64,000 bases of DNA, taken from positions 2,822,009 to 2,886,008 of the forward strand of contig NZ_KI421498.1 in the NCBI RefSeq assembly GCF_000473105.1. Reading direction: 5' to 3'. The notes beneath the pieces were generated by a model. That model made no database searches. It worked only from the letters and a program-made list of their open reading frames with translations, and was not told where the DNA came from. Below, piece by piece: positions 8,939 through 18,705 of the stretch. Numbering within the stretch: position 1 is the stretch's first letter; every line of letters begins with the position of its first letter. This DNA comes from Phaeobacter inhibens DSM 16374 (lineage in GTDB: Bacteria > Pseudomonadota > Alphaproteobacteria > Rhodobacterales > Rhodobacteraceae). The translations under genes were made by a program, and so were the position numbers.

Positions 8939-10065
8939 TCCGTCGGAAGAGCCTTGTTGTAGGCGCTCCAATCGGTGATCTCAGGGTAGTACATCTGTCG
9001 CCAACGCCGCACCCGCGGGTTCATTATTCGACGCCACAGCGGCGGGATCATCGCCGCAATCGTCATTACCGGGTAGCCAAAGGGCAGCTGTGGTGCGTCG
9101 GCTGTGGTATGGTTCTGTAGCAGTGGAAACCGTCGGTCAGGCTTGTAGTGATGGTCGGAATGGCGCTGCAGGTTGATCAGCAACCAGTTCGATGCCTTAT
9201 GTGCGGCATTCCAGGAGTGGCGTGGCATCACGTGTTCGAATTTGCCATTGCCCAGATATTTGCGGGTCAGCCCGTAGTGTTCAACGTAGTTCACCAATTC
9301 CAGCTGCCAGATTGCAACACCTGCTTGCACCAGAAACAGCACCAGCCCTGTGAACCCGCCCAGCAGAAACGCAACCAGCAGCATGAGCCCTTGTAGCATC
9401 CAGTAGCGAAAGAACGGATTGCGCCGATCGGTCCAAGGCAGATCGCGGCGCGCCAGCTGGGCCCTCTCGGCATGAAAGGCGGAGTGCCAGCATTGTCGTA
9501 GCACTCTCGGATAGAACCGGTGGAACCCTTCGTTGTAGCGTGCCGTCACCGGGTCGCGGGGGGTGCCGACATGGCGATGATGAACAAGGAGGTGCTCAGA
9601 CCTGAAATGAGAGTACAGCACCATAGCCAGGAGGATATCCGCAAGCCATCGTTCCAGCTTGTTCTTCTGATGCATCAATTCGTGGCTATAGTTGATCCCG
9701 ACAGTGCCGCTTAGGACGCCGACGCCGAAGAACACGCCAAATTTTTCAAGACCTGACAGATGTTCCGCCGCCGGGACATAGATGAGCGCGGCTACGAGCA
9801 GCAGAGCCTGCACAGGGACCCAGGCCATGGTCAGGGCGGAGTACCAGCGCAGGTCATTCTCCGGTGTGAGAGGGTCGGCGTTCTCCAGGTTGAGACCGAA
9901 CACCCCGTCAAGCGCGGCAAAGAGATACCAGGTGGCCAAGGGCGGCAGCAAAATGGCCCAACCGCCATAAACTGCGGCCAGACCCACCAAGGGAACCAGC
10001 AGGAAAGACAGCCAGAACGGCAGGGCGGACTGCCAGCTGCGCAGTGTTTCGGGGGTGGTCATCAT
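8899..10065 (-). CDS. alkB: alkane 1-monooxygenase
   Basis: This integral-membrane di-iron enzyme hydroxylates the terminal carbon of alkanes using rubredoxin-delivered electrons. The 388-residue protein has all histidine boxes: HELMH (128-132), EHLLVHHRH (157-165), the AlkB-specific NYVEHYGL (259-266) and LQRHSDHH (299-306). Several membrane helices are visible. ATG at 10065 (or 10062) is the first good start. No rubredoxin, rubredoxin reductase or AlkS regulator is adjacent, so electrons must come from elsewhere. It lies downstream of mutY with a 68-base gap and overlaps the convergent cyclase gene by 40 bases. Confidence 0.92.
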   Translation of the reverse strand: MMTTPETLRSWQSALPFWLSFLLVPLVGLAAVYGGWAILLPPLATWYLFAALDGVFGLNLENADPLTPENDLRWYSALTMAWVPVQALLLVAALIYVPAAEHLSGLEKFGVFFGVGVLSGTVGINYSHELMHQKNKLERWLADILLAMVLYSHFRSEHLLVHHRHVGTPRDPVTARYNEGFHRFYPRVLRQCWHSAFHAERAQLARRDLPWTDRRNPFFRYWMLQGLMLLVAFLLGGFTGLVLFLVQAGVAIWQLELVNYVEHYGLTRKYLGNGKFEHVMPRHSWNAAHKASNWLLINLQRHSDHHYKPDRRFPLLQNHTTADAPQLPFGYPVMTIAAMIPPLWRRIMNPRVRRWRQMYYPEITDWSAYNKALPTDQRPEPDPARASA

Positions 10066-10133
10066 GGCGCAAATCCACTGACGTCTGAGACATTTTGCCA
10101 ACTATGCCTGTGGTCCCGAAAAAAGAGAAGGGA

Positions 10134-11207
10134 TCAGCACCCCTTCCATAGATCAAAGGCCTTGCGCATGACCGTTGGCAGATCCGTTGGTTTGAAATCA
10201 TGTCGCGCGATTACGCGCTGATTTTCCTCAGCTGCGAATTCTGCAGGCAACTCTGCCAGCATGACGCGCAGGATAAGATGAAAATGCGTGAAGGTATGAC
10301 GCACCTCGGCATTGAGAAGCTGCCAGTCGGCCTCAAACGGCGGTGCGGGGGCAGGGCTATCGGGGCTGTCCGTCCAGTCGCTGCCGGGCCAGCCCAACAT
10401 GCCGCCCAAGAGCCCCTTGTCCGGGCGTTGTTCCAGCAGCCAGTCACCCGCAGCGCTGCGGGCCAGATAGACAATGCCGATCCGAGTGGGCTTGGGTTTC
10501 TTTGGGGTTTTCTTGGGCAGCTCTATTGCAGTCCCCGCCGCGCGGGCTGCGCAGGGCGTCCGCCATGGGCAGATGCCGCAAGCCGGATTGCGCGGCGTAC
10601 AGATGGTGGCGCCCAGGTCCATCACGGCCTGAGCATGATCGCCGGGTCGCTCTGCCGGGGTGAGGGCGGCTGCTTTCTCCTTGAGCTGCGGTTTGGAGGT
10701 CGGCAGGGGAACATGGATATCGTAGAGCCGCGCCATCACCCGCTCGACATTGCCGTCCAAGACGGTTGCCTGCCGGTCAAAGGCAATGGCAGAGATCGCC
10801 GCCGCTGTATAAGGGCCGATGCCCGGTAGGGCGATCAGCCCGTCGTAGGTGTTGGGAAAGATGCCGCCATAGTCCTGCGCGACCACTCGGGCACATTTAA
10901 GCAGATTGCGTGCCCGCGCGTAGTATCCAAGCCCAGCCCATTCGGCCATCACATCCGCATCCGGCGCGGCAGCCAGATCTGCAACGGTTGGCCAGCGGCC
11001 GGTGAAGCGGTGAAAATAATCCTTCACAGCGGCCACGGTTGTTTGTTGCAGCATCACCTCGCTTAACCAGATGCGATAGGGATCCGGCCAGACGCCAGCT
11101 GCGCGGTCTACCGGGCTGATCCGCCATGGCAGGCTGCGGGCGTGCTGGTCGTACCATTCCAGCAATATGCTGCTTTGCGGTTGGCTCTGGCTGTTGAGGT
11201 CACGCAT
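10134..11207 (-). CDS. mutY: A/G-specific adenine DNA glycosylase
   Basis: MutY removes adenine paired with 8-oxoguanine. The 357-residue protein has the catalytic Glu50 (SEVMLQQT), helix-hairpin-helix LPGIGPYT (128-134 region), catalytic Asp151 (LDGNVERV) and the 4Fe-4S ligands Cys203, Cys210, Cys213 and Cys219 in the C-x6-C-x2-C-x5-C pattern. A C-terminal NUDIX-like domain recognises 8-oxoG. AAGGA lies six bases before the ATG. The gene is divergent from the DUF721 gene. Confidence 0.95.
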   Translation of the reverse strand: MRDLNSQSQPQSSILLEWYDQHARSLPWRISPVDRAAGVWPDPYRIWLSEVMLQQTTVAAVKDYFHRFTGRWPTVADLAAAPDADVMAEWAGLGYYARARNLLKCARVVAQDYGGIFPNTYDGLIALPGIGPYTAAAISAIAFDRQATVLDGNVERVMARLYDIHVPLPTSKPQLKEKAAALTPAERPGDHAQAVMDLGATICTPRNPACGICPWRTPCAARAAGTAIELPKKTPKKPKPTRIGIVYLARSAAGDWLLEQRPDKGLLGGMLGWPGSDWTDSPDSPAPAPPFEADWQLLNAEVRHTFTHFHLILRVMLAELPAEFAAEENQRVIARHDFKPTDLPTVMRKAFDLWKGC

Positions 11208-11291
11208 TCTTTATCCTTTGTGGCCCGGTTTCGCTGGTTCTCGCATGGCAGCCCTTTACAATAGGGCGAGCAGTCTAGCAAAACCACGGGC

Positions 11292-11819
11292 ATGGCAGTG
11301 CAACGGACAAAATCTCGCGGGTTCAAGCGAACATCGCAGCTTCTGAATGATCAGATTCGCAAGGCCGGTGAAAGCCGGGGTTTTGCTGTGTCGCGTCTGC
11401 TGACCCACTGGGAAGAGATTGCCGGGCCTGACATCTCGTCTATCGCGCGGCCAGTCAACGTTCACTATGGGCGTGGCGGTTTTGGTGCGACATTGACGTT
11501 GCTGACCACCGGCGCCTATGCGCCGATGCTGGAGATGCAGAAGGAACCTTTGCGCAGCAAGGTCAATGCGGTCTATGGCTATAACGCCATTTCCAAGGTC
11601 CGCATTACCCAGACCGCGCCCACCGGTTTTGCCGAGGGGCAGGTCTCCTTCAAATATGCCCCGAAGGTTCGCAAACCGCAGGCGCCTGATCCGCAGGATG
11701 TGGCGGCAGCTGCTGAGGCTGCGACCGGGGTCGAAAGCGATGATTTGCGCGCAGCCTTAGAACGGCTTGGGCGTAATGTGCTGACAAAACAGAAAACTCT
11801 CAGAAAGGGGTACGAATGA
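11292..11819 (+). CDS. DUF721 (DciA-like) protein
   Basis: A 175-residue basic protein with the DUF721 core in its N-terminal half (FAVSRLLTHWEEIAGPDISSIARP, then the VYGYNAISKVRI region). In other bacteria, DUF721/DciA proteins help load the replicative helicase. The C-terminal third is Ala/Asp-rich and probably flexible. Its stop overlaps the start of the DsbA-like gene by four bases (ATGA), so the two are coupled. A DciA role is inference from the family. Confidence 0.7.
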   Translation: MAVQRTKSRGFKRTSQLLNDQIRKAGESRGFAVSRLLTHWEEIAGPDISSIARPVNVHYGRGGFGATLTLLTTGAYAPMLEMQKEPLRSKVNAVYGYNAISKVRITQTAPTGFAEGQVSFKYAPKVRKPQAPDPQDVAAAAEAATGVESDDLRAALERLGRNVLTKQKTLRKGYE

Positions 11820-12487
11820 CCCGTTTGATGTCCGGCATCTTTGCCTCCGTCGCAGTTGCGGCGGGCGTCTATGGCTATGCCGCATTGCAGGGCGGCACGT
11901 CCATGCCCAGCAATCCGCTGATCGGAGCTGCTTACGCACAAGAGACTGAGGTGGATACCTCCGCCATCGTGGAAATGGTACAGGGTGCCGAAGATGCGCC
12001 GGTGACGCTGATCGAATACGCATCTTACACCTGCCCGCATTGTGCGAATTTTCATCAGGGCACCTATAAGCAGCTGAAGCAGGACTATATCGACACCGGC
12101 AAGGTGAAATTCATCTACCGCGAGGTCTATTTCGACCGTTATGGCCTATGGGCATCAATGATTGCGCGCTGCGGTGGACCAGAGAAATTCTTTGGAATTA
12201 GCGATCTGATCTATAAGGGGCAGTCCGACTGGGCCCGTGCCGGTGGCGCGACCGAGATTGTCGATGCGCTGCGCAAGATCGGGCGGCTTGCCGGGTTGGA
12301 AGAAGAGCAGCTTGAAGCCTGCCTGCAGGACGGCACCAAGGCACAGACCCTTGTGAACTGGTATCAGGAGAATGCGACTGAGCATGGGATCGAATCCACG
12401 CCCTCTTTCATTCTGAACGGCAAAAAGATCGAAAATCAGTCGTATGATGCGTTCAAAACGCTGATCGACGCCGAGCTGGACGGTTAA
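11816..12487 (+). CDS. DsbA-family periplasmic thiol-disulfide oxidoreductase
   Basis: A 223-residue protein with an N-terminal signal or anchor (LMSGIFASVAVAAGVYGYAA), then a thioredoxin fold with the active site Cys73-Pro-His-Cys76 (YTCPHCANF). CPHC is the DsbA dithiol motif. The cis-Pro region is ESTPSFILNGK. The size and single domain fit the DsbA/BdbD group that works in the periplasm as a thiol oxidase. It is coupled to the DUF721 gene and ends at a strong terminator. Confidence 0.88.
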   Translation: MTRLMSGIFASVAVAAGVYGYAALQGGTSMPSNPLIGAAYAQETEVDTSAIVEMVQGAEDAPVTLIEYASYTCPHCANFHQGTYKQLKQDYIDTGKVKFIYREVYFDRYGLWASMIARCGGPEKFFGISDLIYKGQSDWARAGGATEIVDALRKIGRLAGLEEEQLEACLQDGTKAQTLVNWYQENATEHGIESTPSFILNGKKIENQSYDAFKTLIDAELDG

Positions 12488-12518
12488 TCGGCGGTCTCTC
12501 TGAAGGCATAAGAATCAG

Positions 12519-12549
12519 AAACCCGCCCGGTCTCCGTGGCGGGTTTTTG
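12519..12549 (+). terminator. Rho-independent terminator after dsbA-like gene
   Basis: A nine-base-pair stem AAACCCGCC/GGCGGGTTT with a ten-base loop is followed by TT. It separates the DsbA-like gene from convergent lpxK. Confidence 0.85.
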
Positions 12550-12572
12550 CGTCATATAGCCTGCAGATGTGG

Positions 12573-13577
12573 TTATGGTGGAGGTGGTGCAATTTCGCGA
12601 ATTCGCGCCACGAGAGCCTCATCGTCGCTGATCTGCAGACGTACCGGCAGGGTTATCACCTTATTGCGGAAATTCTCCGGCAGGCGGACGGCGTCTTTTT
12701 CGGTGGTGACCATTTGCGCACCGATCAGCCTGGCCTCTGTTTCCAGTCGGGTCATCAGCGCGGTGGAGAGCGGCTGGTGGTCGTCCAGGGCTTCGCTGCG
12801 GCGCAGATCGGCGCCAAGCTCTCGCAGCGTGTCGAAAAATTTCTGAGGATGACCAATGCCCGCGAAGGCCAAAACGGGCGTTCCTCCCCAAGGCATGCCG
12901 GTTTTCAGCGGCTCAAGCGCGCCTGTGTAATGCGGACAAACCGTCAGCAGGTCCTGCCATGCTGCCCGGAACCGGGCCTGCGCATCGGGGTGCCCCAATG
13001 ACAAGACCAGATCGGCACGGGCCAGACCTGTTGTGACCGGTTCGCGCAGGGGACCAGCGGGCAGGCAATGACCATTGCCGAACCCACGATCGGCATCGAC
13101 CACAACAACCGAAAGATCCTTGTGCACGGCCGGGTTCTGGAAACCATCGTCCAAGAGAATGACCGTAGCCCCGGCAGCAGCGGCCGCCTCTGCACCGGCG
13201 GCGCGATCTTCTGCTTTCCACACCTCACCAAAGGCGGCGAGCAACAGCGGTTCGTCGCCAACCTGACTGGCGCGATGGCGTCCGGGATCCACCTGCACCG
13301 GCCCCTTAAGCGTGCCGCCATAGCCGCGCGTGACCACATGCGGCTCATGCCCCATGTCTCGCAGGCGTTCTAGAAACCAGATGACTGTTGGTGTCTTACC
13401 AGTACCACCGGCATTGATATTGCCGACGCAGATCACCGGCACGCCCACTCTCAGCGGGGTGCCGCCAGCCAGCCGTTTTGCGGTAGCATGGGCGTAGATA
13501 TGGCCCAGCGGGGACAGCAGGGTTTTGCGAATATCGAATTGTCCGGCTGGTTTGTGCCAGAAATCAGGAGCTTTCAT
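12573..13577 (-). CDS. lpxK: tetraacyldisaccharide 4'-kinase
   Basis: LpxK phosphorylates the 4' position of the lipid A disaccharide at the inner membrane. The 334-residue protein has the P-loop GGTGKTP at about 57-63 after the family hallmark [10 protein letters not shown], then [15 protein letters not shown] with the conserved DDGFQ. It is the last gene of the minus-strand operon pmbA-cysQ-kdtA-like-lpxK, and its start lies inside the end of the kdtA-like gene (14-base overlap). AGAGGA precedes the ATG. Confidence 0.94.
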   Translation of the reverse strand: MKAPDFWHKPAGQFDIRKTLLSPLGHIYAHATAKRLAGGTPLRVGVPVICVGNINAGGTGKTPTVIWFLERLRDMGHEPHVVTRGYGGTLKGPVQVDPGRHRASQVGDEPLLLAAFGEVWKAEDRAAGAEAAAAAGATVILLDDGFQNPAVHKDLSVVVVDADRGFGNGHCLPAGPLREPVTTGLARADLVLSLGHPDAQARFRAAWQDLLTVCPHYTGALEPLKTGMPWGGTPVLAFAGIGHPQKFFDTLRELGADLRRSEALDDHQPLSTALMTRLETEARLIGAQMVTTEKDAVRLPENFRNKVITLPVRLQISDDEALVARIREIAPPPP

Positions 13578-14760
13578 GTCTGTCCTCTCGCTTGTCCAGA
13601 AGCTCTTGGACGCGATCCATCAGGTGGTCGGTCATGCTGGCGCCTTCGGTGACGACCTGCCAGCCTGCCAGTGCCATTTCGGCGGCGCGATCTGGTGCTG
13701 ACAGGCTCAGCACGCCTTGTGCCAGATCTTCGACGTCATCGACCTTCTGTGCGGCGCCGACCTCGGTCAGGCGTTTGTAGAGGGCGCTGTAGGTTCCTAA
13801 ACCCGGTCCGTGCAGGACAGCGGAACCAAGTGCTGCCGCATCCAATGGGTTTTGCCCGTTCGCGCGCGACGGCAGGCTGCCTGCGAGCAGGCAAAGCGGG
13901 GATAGCCGGTACCAAAGGCCGCTGTCCTCTGCAGAGCTGAGCAACACTTGCGTGTATTCATCAGGTTCTTCGCCGCTGTCCCAATCGGCTAACTGCAGGC
14001 CGCTTGTGATGATGGCATCGCGCGCAGCGGCCAAGTCCTGCTCGTCACGCATGGCGACGACCAGCAACAGGCGGTGCAACAGGCGCAATACACTGCGGTG
14101 GGCGTTCAGGATTGTGGGTAGATCGTCCAGCTCAGTCTGCGATGAAAACCAGACCGGGCGGCTGCCCAATGTGGCTTGCATATGGGTGAGTTCATCACTG
14201 TTGCAGCCGGGGGGCGTGGTCGACAATCGCAAAGGATCCGTGCGTTGGATCCTGTCTGCGGCAAGGCCAAGGCGCAGCAGCTGCGTCCGTGCCTCATCCG
14301 AAGGGGTCATTATTTCGGTGAAGCGTTCAAACAGCCTGCGTCGCTGATCCGGCAACCAGCGGCTGGTGCGGTCGGGCAGTTCGCTGGCATCAATATCGAC
14401 CAGCAGACTGTCCAGGTTGCGTTCACTCATCTGGCGCATAAGACCGCGGCGGAGATCCCCGCCCGACCAGATCATCAGGTCGGGCCGCCAGTGATCCAGA
14501 AACATCCGCACCTCTGCCGGGCTGTCGTCGGGCGGCGGACCCGCAGCGAGATCGTAGCCATCGACGGGGGGGCGGTTGGTAATGCTCCGGCTCCATGTCA
14601 CCAGCACGGACAGATCCGGGCGCAGGGATTTCATCCGGTTGCCCAGATCGCCAAGCGCCAGATACCGCTCTGCTGAGGAGGCATGGACCCACAGCACTTC
14701 GCCCACCGGCCGGGCCGGCCAGCGGAGACTACGTTCGGTTGCGGCGGAAAGTCTCGACAT
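13564..14760 (-). CDS. divergent KdtA/WaaA-like KDO transferase
   Basis: A 398-residue GT30-like protein placed where kdtA is expected, just upstream of lpxK. The family HASxGE motif appears as HASSAE near residue 28, so the putative catalytic Glu is kept but the Gly is not. The C-terminal donor-site region reads [20 protein letters not shown], where canonical enzymes have NPLEPAAxG. The N-terminal membrane helix of typical WaaA is absent. ATG at 14760 was chosen over GTG at 14787. It may be a diverged KDO transferase or a paralogue with a different acceptor. Confidence 0.65.
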   Translation of the reverse strand: MSRLSAATERSLRWPARPVGEVLWVHASSAERYLALGDLGNRMKSLRPDLSVLVTWSRSITNRPPVDGYDLAAGPPPDDSPAEVRMFLDHWRPDLMIWSGGDLRRGLMRQMSERNLDSLLVDIDASELPDRTSRWLPDQRRRLFERFTEIMTPSDEARTQLLRLGLAADRIQRTDPLRLSTTPPGCNSDELTHMQATLGSRPVWFSSQTELDDLPTILNAHRSVLRLLHRLLLVVAMRDEQDLAAARDAIITSGLQLADWDSGEEPDEYTQVLLSSAEDSGLWYRLSPLCLLAGSLPSRANGQNPLDAAALGSAVLHGPGLGTYSALYKRLTEVGAAQKVDDVEDLAQGVLSLSAPDRAAEMALAGWQVVTEGASMTDHLMDRVQELLDKREDRHESS

Positions 14761-14790
14761 GGCTAGATGGGTCCTGCTGCGGGGCACATG

Positions 14791-15594
14791 TCAGAGCGGG
14801 CGAAGGCCTGGGCTCTGCGGGTCGAGCGCGATGATCAGCTGGTCATGCAAGCGCGGCGGCGCGGCGATGACACCGTTGAGGGTCGGGTGTGGGTTGTTGT
14901 ATCGCAATTCTCCACCGAAGCGATCACTGCAACACCCGCCTGCCTCACGCAGGATCAGATCCCCGGCAGCGATATCCCATTCCCAGCTGGGGCGGAGGGT
15001 GAGCATCGCGTCGTAGCCTGCATCTGCAACCCGTGCCATACGGTAGGCCAAAGACGGTCGATGGCTGCGATTGAAGCCTGGTACCTGACCATTCTGCCAG
15101 TGTTTGGGGTCCTGCACAGGTCGTGCCGCAAGCACGTTCGCCATGTTGAGGTCAGCTTGCGTGGAAACCCGGATCTTCGCACCATTGCAGGTCGCGCCCT
15201 GTCCACGCGCGGCACAATACATCAGGTCACGCTGGGGAAGATAGATGACCGCTGCGGTGATTTCACCATCTTCGGCAATTGCGAGCGAATGGGCCCAGGT
15301 GCGCGACCCCTCGGCAAAGCTGCGGGTGCCGTCGATCGGATCGATGATGAACAGTCTGTCATGGTCAAGGCGCGTTTCTGTGTCCTCGCTTTCCTCGGAT
15401 AGCCAGCCATAGTCGGGCCGCGCCTTCAGCAGCACCTCGGACAGCATTTCGTTGACGGCAAGGTCCGCCTCGGTCACCGGTCCAGCACCGCCGGGTTTCT
15501 CCCATTTCTGCGCCTCTGGGCCACTGTAGCGGCAGGCGATGTCGCCTGCCTGCTCGGCCGCGCGGATCAGCAGGGAGAGGTCAGTTTCCGGCAA
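14791..15594 (-). CDS. cysQ: 3'(2'),5'-bisphosphate nucleotidase / inositol monophosphatase family
   Basis: A 267-residue Mg-dependent phosphatase, likely hydrolysing PAP to AMP. The metal ligands are Glu67-Glu68 region (EESED, 67-71) and DPIDGT (85-90), with EWDIAAGDLI near the C-terminus. Translation appears to start at a TTG (15594), preceded by GAGGGG at eight bases, 14 bases inside the pmbA-like gene. No ATG lies early enough to retain the conserved N-terminus. Assignment to CysQ over other inositol-phosphatase relatives rests on overall similarity. Confidence 0.82.
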   Translation of the reverse strand: MPETDLSLLIRAAEQAGDIACRYSGPEAQKWEKPGGAGPVTEADLAVNEMLSEVLLKARPDYGWLSEESEDTETRLDHDRLFIIDPIDGTRSFAEGSRTWAHSLAIAEDGEITAAVIYLPQRDLMYCAARGQGATCNGAKIRVSTQADLNMANVLAARPVQDPKHWQNGQVPGFNRSHRPSLAYRMARVADAGYDAMLTLRPSWEWDIAAGDLILREAGGCCSDRFGGELRYNNPHPTLNGVIAAPPRLHDQLIIALDPQSPGLRPL

Positions 15595-16927
15595 GGGTCA
15601 TCCCCTCGACCAGCAGCGAAGGCACAACACGAGACAGGTGGCTGCGGGCGTCATTGGCGGGTACGATGCTGCGCAGCATGTCGCGCAGATTGCCAGCGAT
15701 GGTGCATTCGTTGACCGGATAGGCAATTTCGCCATTTTCCACCCAGAAGCCTGCGGCACCACGGGAATAGTCGCCGGTATTGGGGTTGATGGTTGATCCG
15801 ATCATGGAGGTCACCAGCAGGCCGGTCCCCATGCCGGATATCAGATTGGTGCGGCTGTTATTTCCCTGCGTCAGGGCGATATTCCACTGGGACGGCGAGG
15901 GCACCGATCCAACACCACGCGCTGCGTTGCCAGTGCTTTGCATGTCCAGTTTGCGCGCAGAGGCGAGGTCCAGTGTCCAGCCTGTGAGAACTCCATTGTC
16001 GATAATGGCGCGGCGTTGCGTCGCCAGCCCTTCGCCATCAAACGGGCGGGATCCCGCGATGCGCGGACGAAAGGGGTCTTCCGTTACGCTGAGCTGCGTA
16101 GGCAGGATCTGCTCTCCAAGCGCATCCTTCAGCCACGAGGAGCCACGGGCGATACTGGCACCGTTCACGGCCGCCAGCAGATGGCCGATCAGCGAGGAGG
16201 AGACCCGTTCATCAAACAGGACCGGATAGCTGCCGGTTTCCGGCTTGCGCGCGCCGAGCCGCTCGATTGCCCGCTCTCCGGCTTGTGTTCCGATATCTTT
16301 GGCGCTGCGCAGGTCGCCCTGAAACGTACGGGAGTCGCCATCATAGTCGCGCTCCATTCCTGTGCCGCTGCCCGCGATCGCCGTGCATGAGATCGACCGG
16401 CTGCTGCGCTGATAGCCGCCCGAGAACCCGTTGGTCGCCGCCATATGGACCTTGTGGGTGCCGTAGCCGGCCGCCGCAGATTGCACCTGTGTGACGCCGG
16501 GCACAGCAAAGCCGGCGGTCTCAGCGGCAAGCGCATCCTCCTGCAAGGCCGCTGGTGCCGGTTCCTCACTTGGATCAAACAGCTCCAGTGCCGCCAAATC
16601 CCAGTCCTGGGCGAGCTGGCCAGGTTCGGCGAGGCCCGCATAGGGATCTTCTGGTGCTTCGCGGGCCATGGCGACGGCGCGCTCGGCCATGGCGGTCAAC
16701 GTTTCGGCCCGCATGTCCGAGGCCGAAACGCAGGCCTGACGTTGTCCGACAAAGACCCGCAATCCCAGATCAACGCCTTCTGATCGCTCAGCATGCTCCA
16801 GCGTGCCCTGACGAACCTCGATGGAGAGAGAGCTGCCTTCGGCCACCATCGCATCGGCAGCATCAGCTCCGGCCTTGCGGGCGGCATCAAGGAGTGCGTG
16901 GCTTAGGCTTTCGGGGGTCTGGGTCAT
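15581..16927 (-). CDS. pmbA: TldD/PmbA family metalloprotease-like protein
   Basis: A 448-residue PmbA/TldE-type protein. In E. coli the TldD/TldE pair is a zinc protease for unfolded peptides and microcin maturation; the PmbA subunit lacks the zinc-binding motif. Family features include VRQGTLEHAERSEG near the N-terminus and a C-terminal TNLISGMGTGLLV followed by NPNTGDYSRGAAGFWVENGE. ATG at 16927 has AGG five bases upstream. It heads the operon to lpxK; no tldD is in the window. Confidence 0.88.
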   Translation of the reverse strand: MTQTPESLSHALLDAARKAGADAADAMVAEGSSLSIEVRQGTLEHAERSEGVDLGLRVFVGQRQACVSASDMRAETLTAMAERAVAMAREAPEDPYAGLAEPGQLAQDWDLAALELFDPSEEPAPAALQEDALAAETAGFAVPGVTQVQSAAAGYGTHKVHMAATNGFSGGYQRSSRSISCTAIAGSGTGMERDYDGDSRTFQGDLRSAKDIGTQAGERAIERLGARKPETGSYPVLFDERVSSSLIGHLLAAVNGASIARGSSWLKDALGEQILPTQLSVTEDPFRPRIAGSRPFDGEGLATQRRAIIDNGVLTGWTLDLASARKLDMQSTGNAARGVGSVPSPSQWNIALTQGNNSRTNLISGMGTGLLVTSMIGSTINPNTGDYSRGAAGFWVENGEIAYPVNECTIAGNLRDMLRSIVPANDARSHLSRVVPSLLVEGMTLAGN

Positions 16928-16996
16928 GGGCACCTACATGGGTTGAACGTCACCTAGAGCTAGCCAGCGCGGCCAGATGCTGCAAGAGCGCAGACG

Positions 16997-17023
16997 AAAA
17001 AAGGGGCCGCAAATTGCGGCCCC
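16997..17023 (-). terminator. Rho-independent terminator after DUF2125 gene
   Basis: The stem GGGGCCGC/GCGGCCCC has a five-base loop. On the minus strand it is followed by TTTTTT (16997-17002), 27 bases beyond the DUF2125 stop. Confidence 0.9.
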
Positions 17024-17049
17024 AATCTGGGATCAGCCTTGTGTCGCGA

Positions 17050-18573
17050 TTACTTGATGCGCTGGCCGTTTGCCTTGATCTGACCGTCCTCGGTCACCTC
17101 GATCTTGGAGGTCAGCGTATCTTCGCCATCGCCCGGAACTGCCAGCATGCCCATCATCATGCGTGCGCCCATGGCATCGCTGTCCGATACCAGACCCATG
17201 CCGATCAGCTTGTCCAGCAGGGTATTGGCGCCCGCTAGGGTCAGATTGGCCTCGCCGGAGGGGGCCGGCATGCCGTCGAAGGTGCTCAGATCGTCGTTGT
17301 TGAAGGCAAAATCACCGGTACCGGTCAACTTGGCCCCAGCGGCGGAGATTTCGAGCGAATTCACGGTCAGCGCGTGCAGCTCGCCTGGTGCCTGTTCGCC
17401 ATTCTCCACCTCTGCCATCGCTTCGGGATCAAAGAAGTCGAAGGCCAGCTTTGCCTTGCCTGCCAGATCCAGTGCAATTGTGGCGGGATCATGTGGCAGG
17501 GCACCGGTTGGATCCACCATCCCCCAGAGCATTTCCGGCACATCGAAGTCGCGCAGAACCAGGCCGAGGGCAAAGTCCTGTTCCTCGTCAGATTTGGCAA
17601 CAGGCATGGTCAGCTTGAAACCGGCCTCAGCCATCGACAGTGCCAGCGGGAACGGCAGGTCCGAGCTGGTGATATTGGTTTCGGTCCGATTCTGTTTCAC
17701 GTCATAGGTCAGCCCATCAAGGCCCATGTCAAAGCCGATTGTTCCGCCTTCAGAATTGCTTTCTAAGGCAAATGTATCCGCGCCATCCTCACCATTGATT
17801 GCGCTGCTGCCACTGGCAAAGTCAAACGTGCCTTTTGCGCTGAAACCGCCGCGCAGCAATGCCGCCATATCGGTGCTTTCCAACCCATTAGGTACAGTCG
17901 TGATACCGGTGAAATTTACCCCCTGCATCGCGCCCTTGAAGGCACCGCTGCCGTCGTCTTCAGGGATGTCGACAGAGGCGTCGAAATTCAGCGCTTCACT
18001 GGTCATGGTCTGGGTATAGGTGCGGGTATCCGCATTTGACATGATGGTCTTGGTGACCACATCCGTCAGCGTCATGTTGACTTTGATCGCGTCTTTCGGA
18101 AAGTCGGCGTCTGGCACCGTCATATCCTTCAGCGCGATTTTCATCAGGCCGCTGGCGTAATCGTAGGTCATTTCATCCGCATCACCGGAGACAAGCATCG
18201 GGCTGCCATCGTGGGAATACAGAACGGTGCCACTGACGAGACCTTCGGGACCATCAATTTTGAACATCATCGGCATTTCAGCAGGCAGCATGATGTTGAC
18301 AGTGCCATCGCCGTTTTCGACGAATTTGATGTCAGGCAGGGTAAATGTGCCGTTAGTGTTCTCCTCCATGACCGGCATGGCCATAGAGATATCCGATATG
18401 GTCAGGGTATCGCCGGACATGGTCTCAGTGCCGCTCACGGCGTAGCCCGTGGCGGTCATGTAGGACTTCCAGTCTGACCAGACGTCTTTTGCCGTTACAT
18501 CAGCCAGGGCAGCCTGGGCGGAAAACGCCATAACAATCGCAACACCGCTGCTGCGGGCGAGGAAAACGGACAT
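17050..18573 (-). CDS. DUF2125 periplasmic protein
   Basis: A 507-residue exported protein with a signal peptide ending near AALA-DVTAKDV (residues 22-25). It matches the DUF2125 architecture common in Rhodobacterales: a WSDWKSYM motif after the signal, then long beta-rich stretches and repeated 'L..D.....P' strands. The sequence is acidic with few cysteines. The function of the family is not known; periplasmic or outer-membrane-facing location is inferred from the signal. The gene stands alone, with AAAGG upstream of its ATG and a terminator downstream. Confidence 0.75.
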   Translation of the reverse strand: MSVFLARSSGVAIVMAFSAQAALADVTAKDVWSDWKSYMTATGYAVSGTETMSGDTLTISDISMAMPVMEENTNGTFTLPDIKFVENGDGTVNIMLPAEMPMMFKIDGPEGLVSGTVLYSHDGSPMLVSGDADEMTYDYASGLMKIALKDMTVPDADFPKDAIKVNMTLTDVVTKTIMSNADTRTYTQTMTSEALNFDASVDIPEDDGSGAFKGAMQGVNFTGITTVPNGLESTDMAALLRGGFSAKGTFDFASGSSAINGEDGADTFALESNSEGGTIGFDMGLDGLTYDVKQNRTETNITSSDLPFPLALSMAEAGFKLTMPVAKSDEEQDFALGLVLRDFDVPEMLWGMVDPTGALPHDPATIALDLAGKAKLAFDFFDPEAMAEVENGEQAPGELHALTVNSLEISAAGAKLTGTGDFAFNNDDLSTFDGMPAPSGEANLTLAGANTLLDKLIGMGLVSDSDAMGARMMMGMLAVPGDGEDTLTSKIEVTEDGQIKANGQRIK

Positions 18574-18705
18574 AAGTATACCTTTCGTGGTCTATTTTGC
18601 GCCATGGTTGGCCGGAGGCGGTACCGGGTCAAGGGGGCATCACTCTGGACCGTTCCCCCTAACCAGTCTACCACACTTCAAAACAGGGACTTGGAGATTA
18701 ATACT

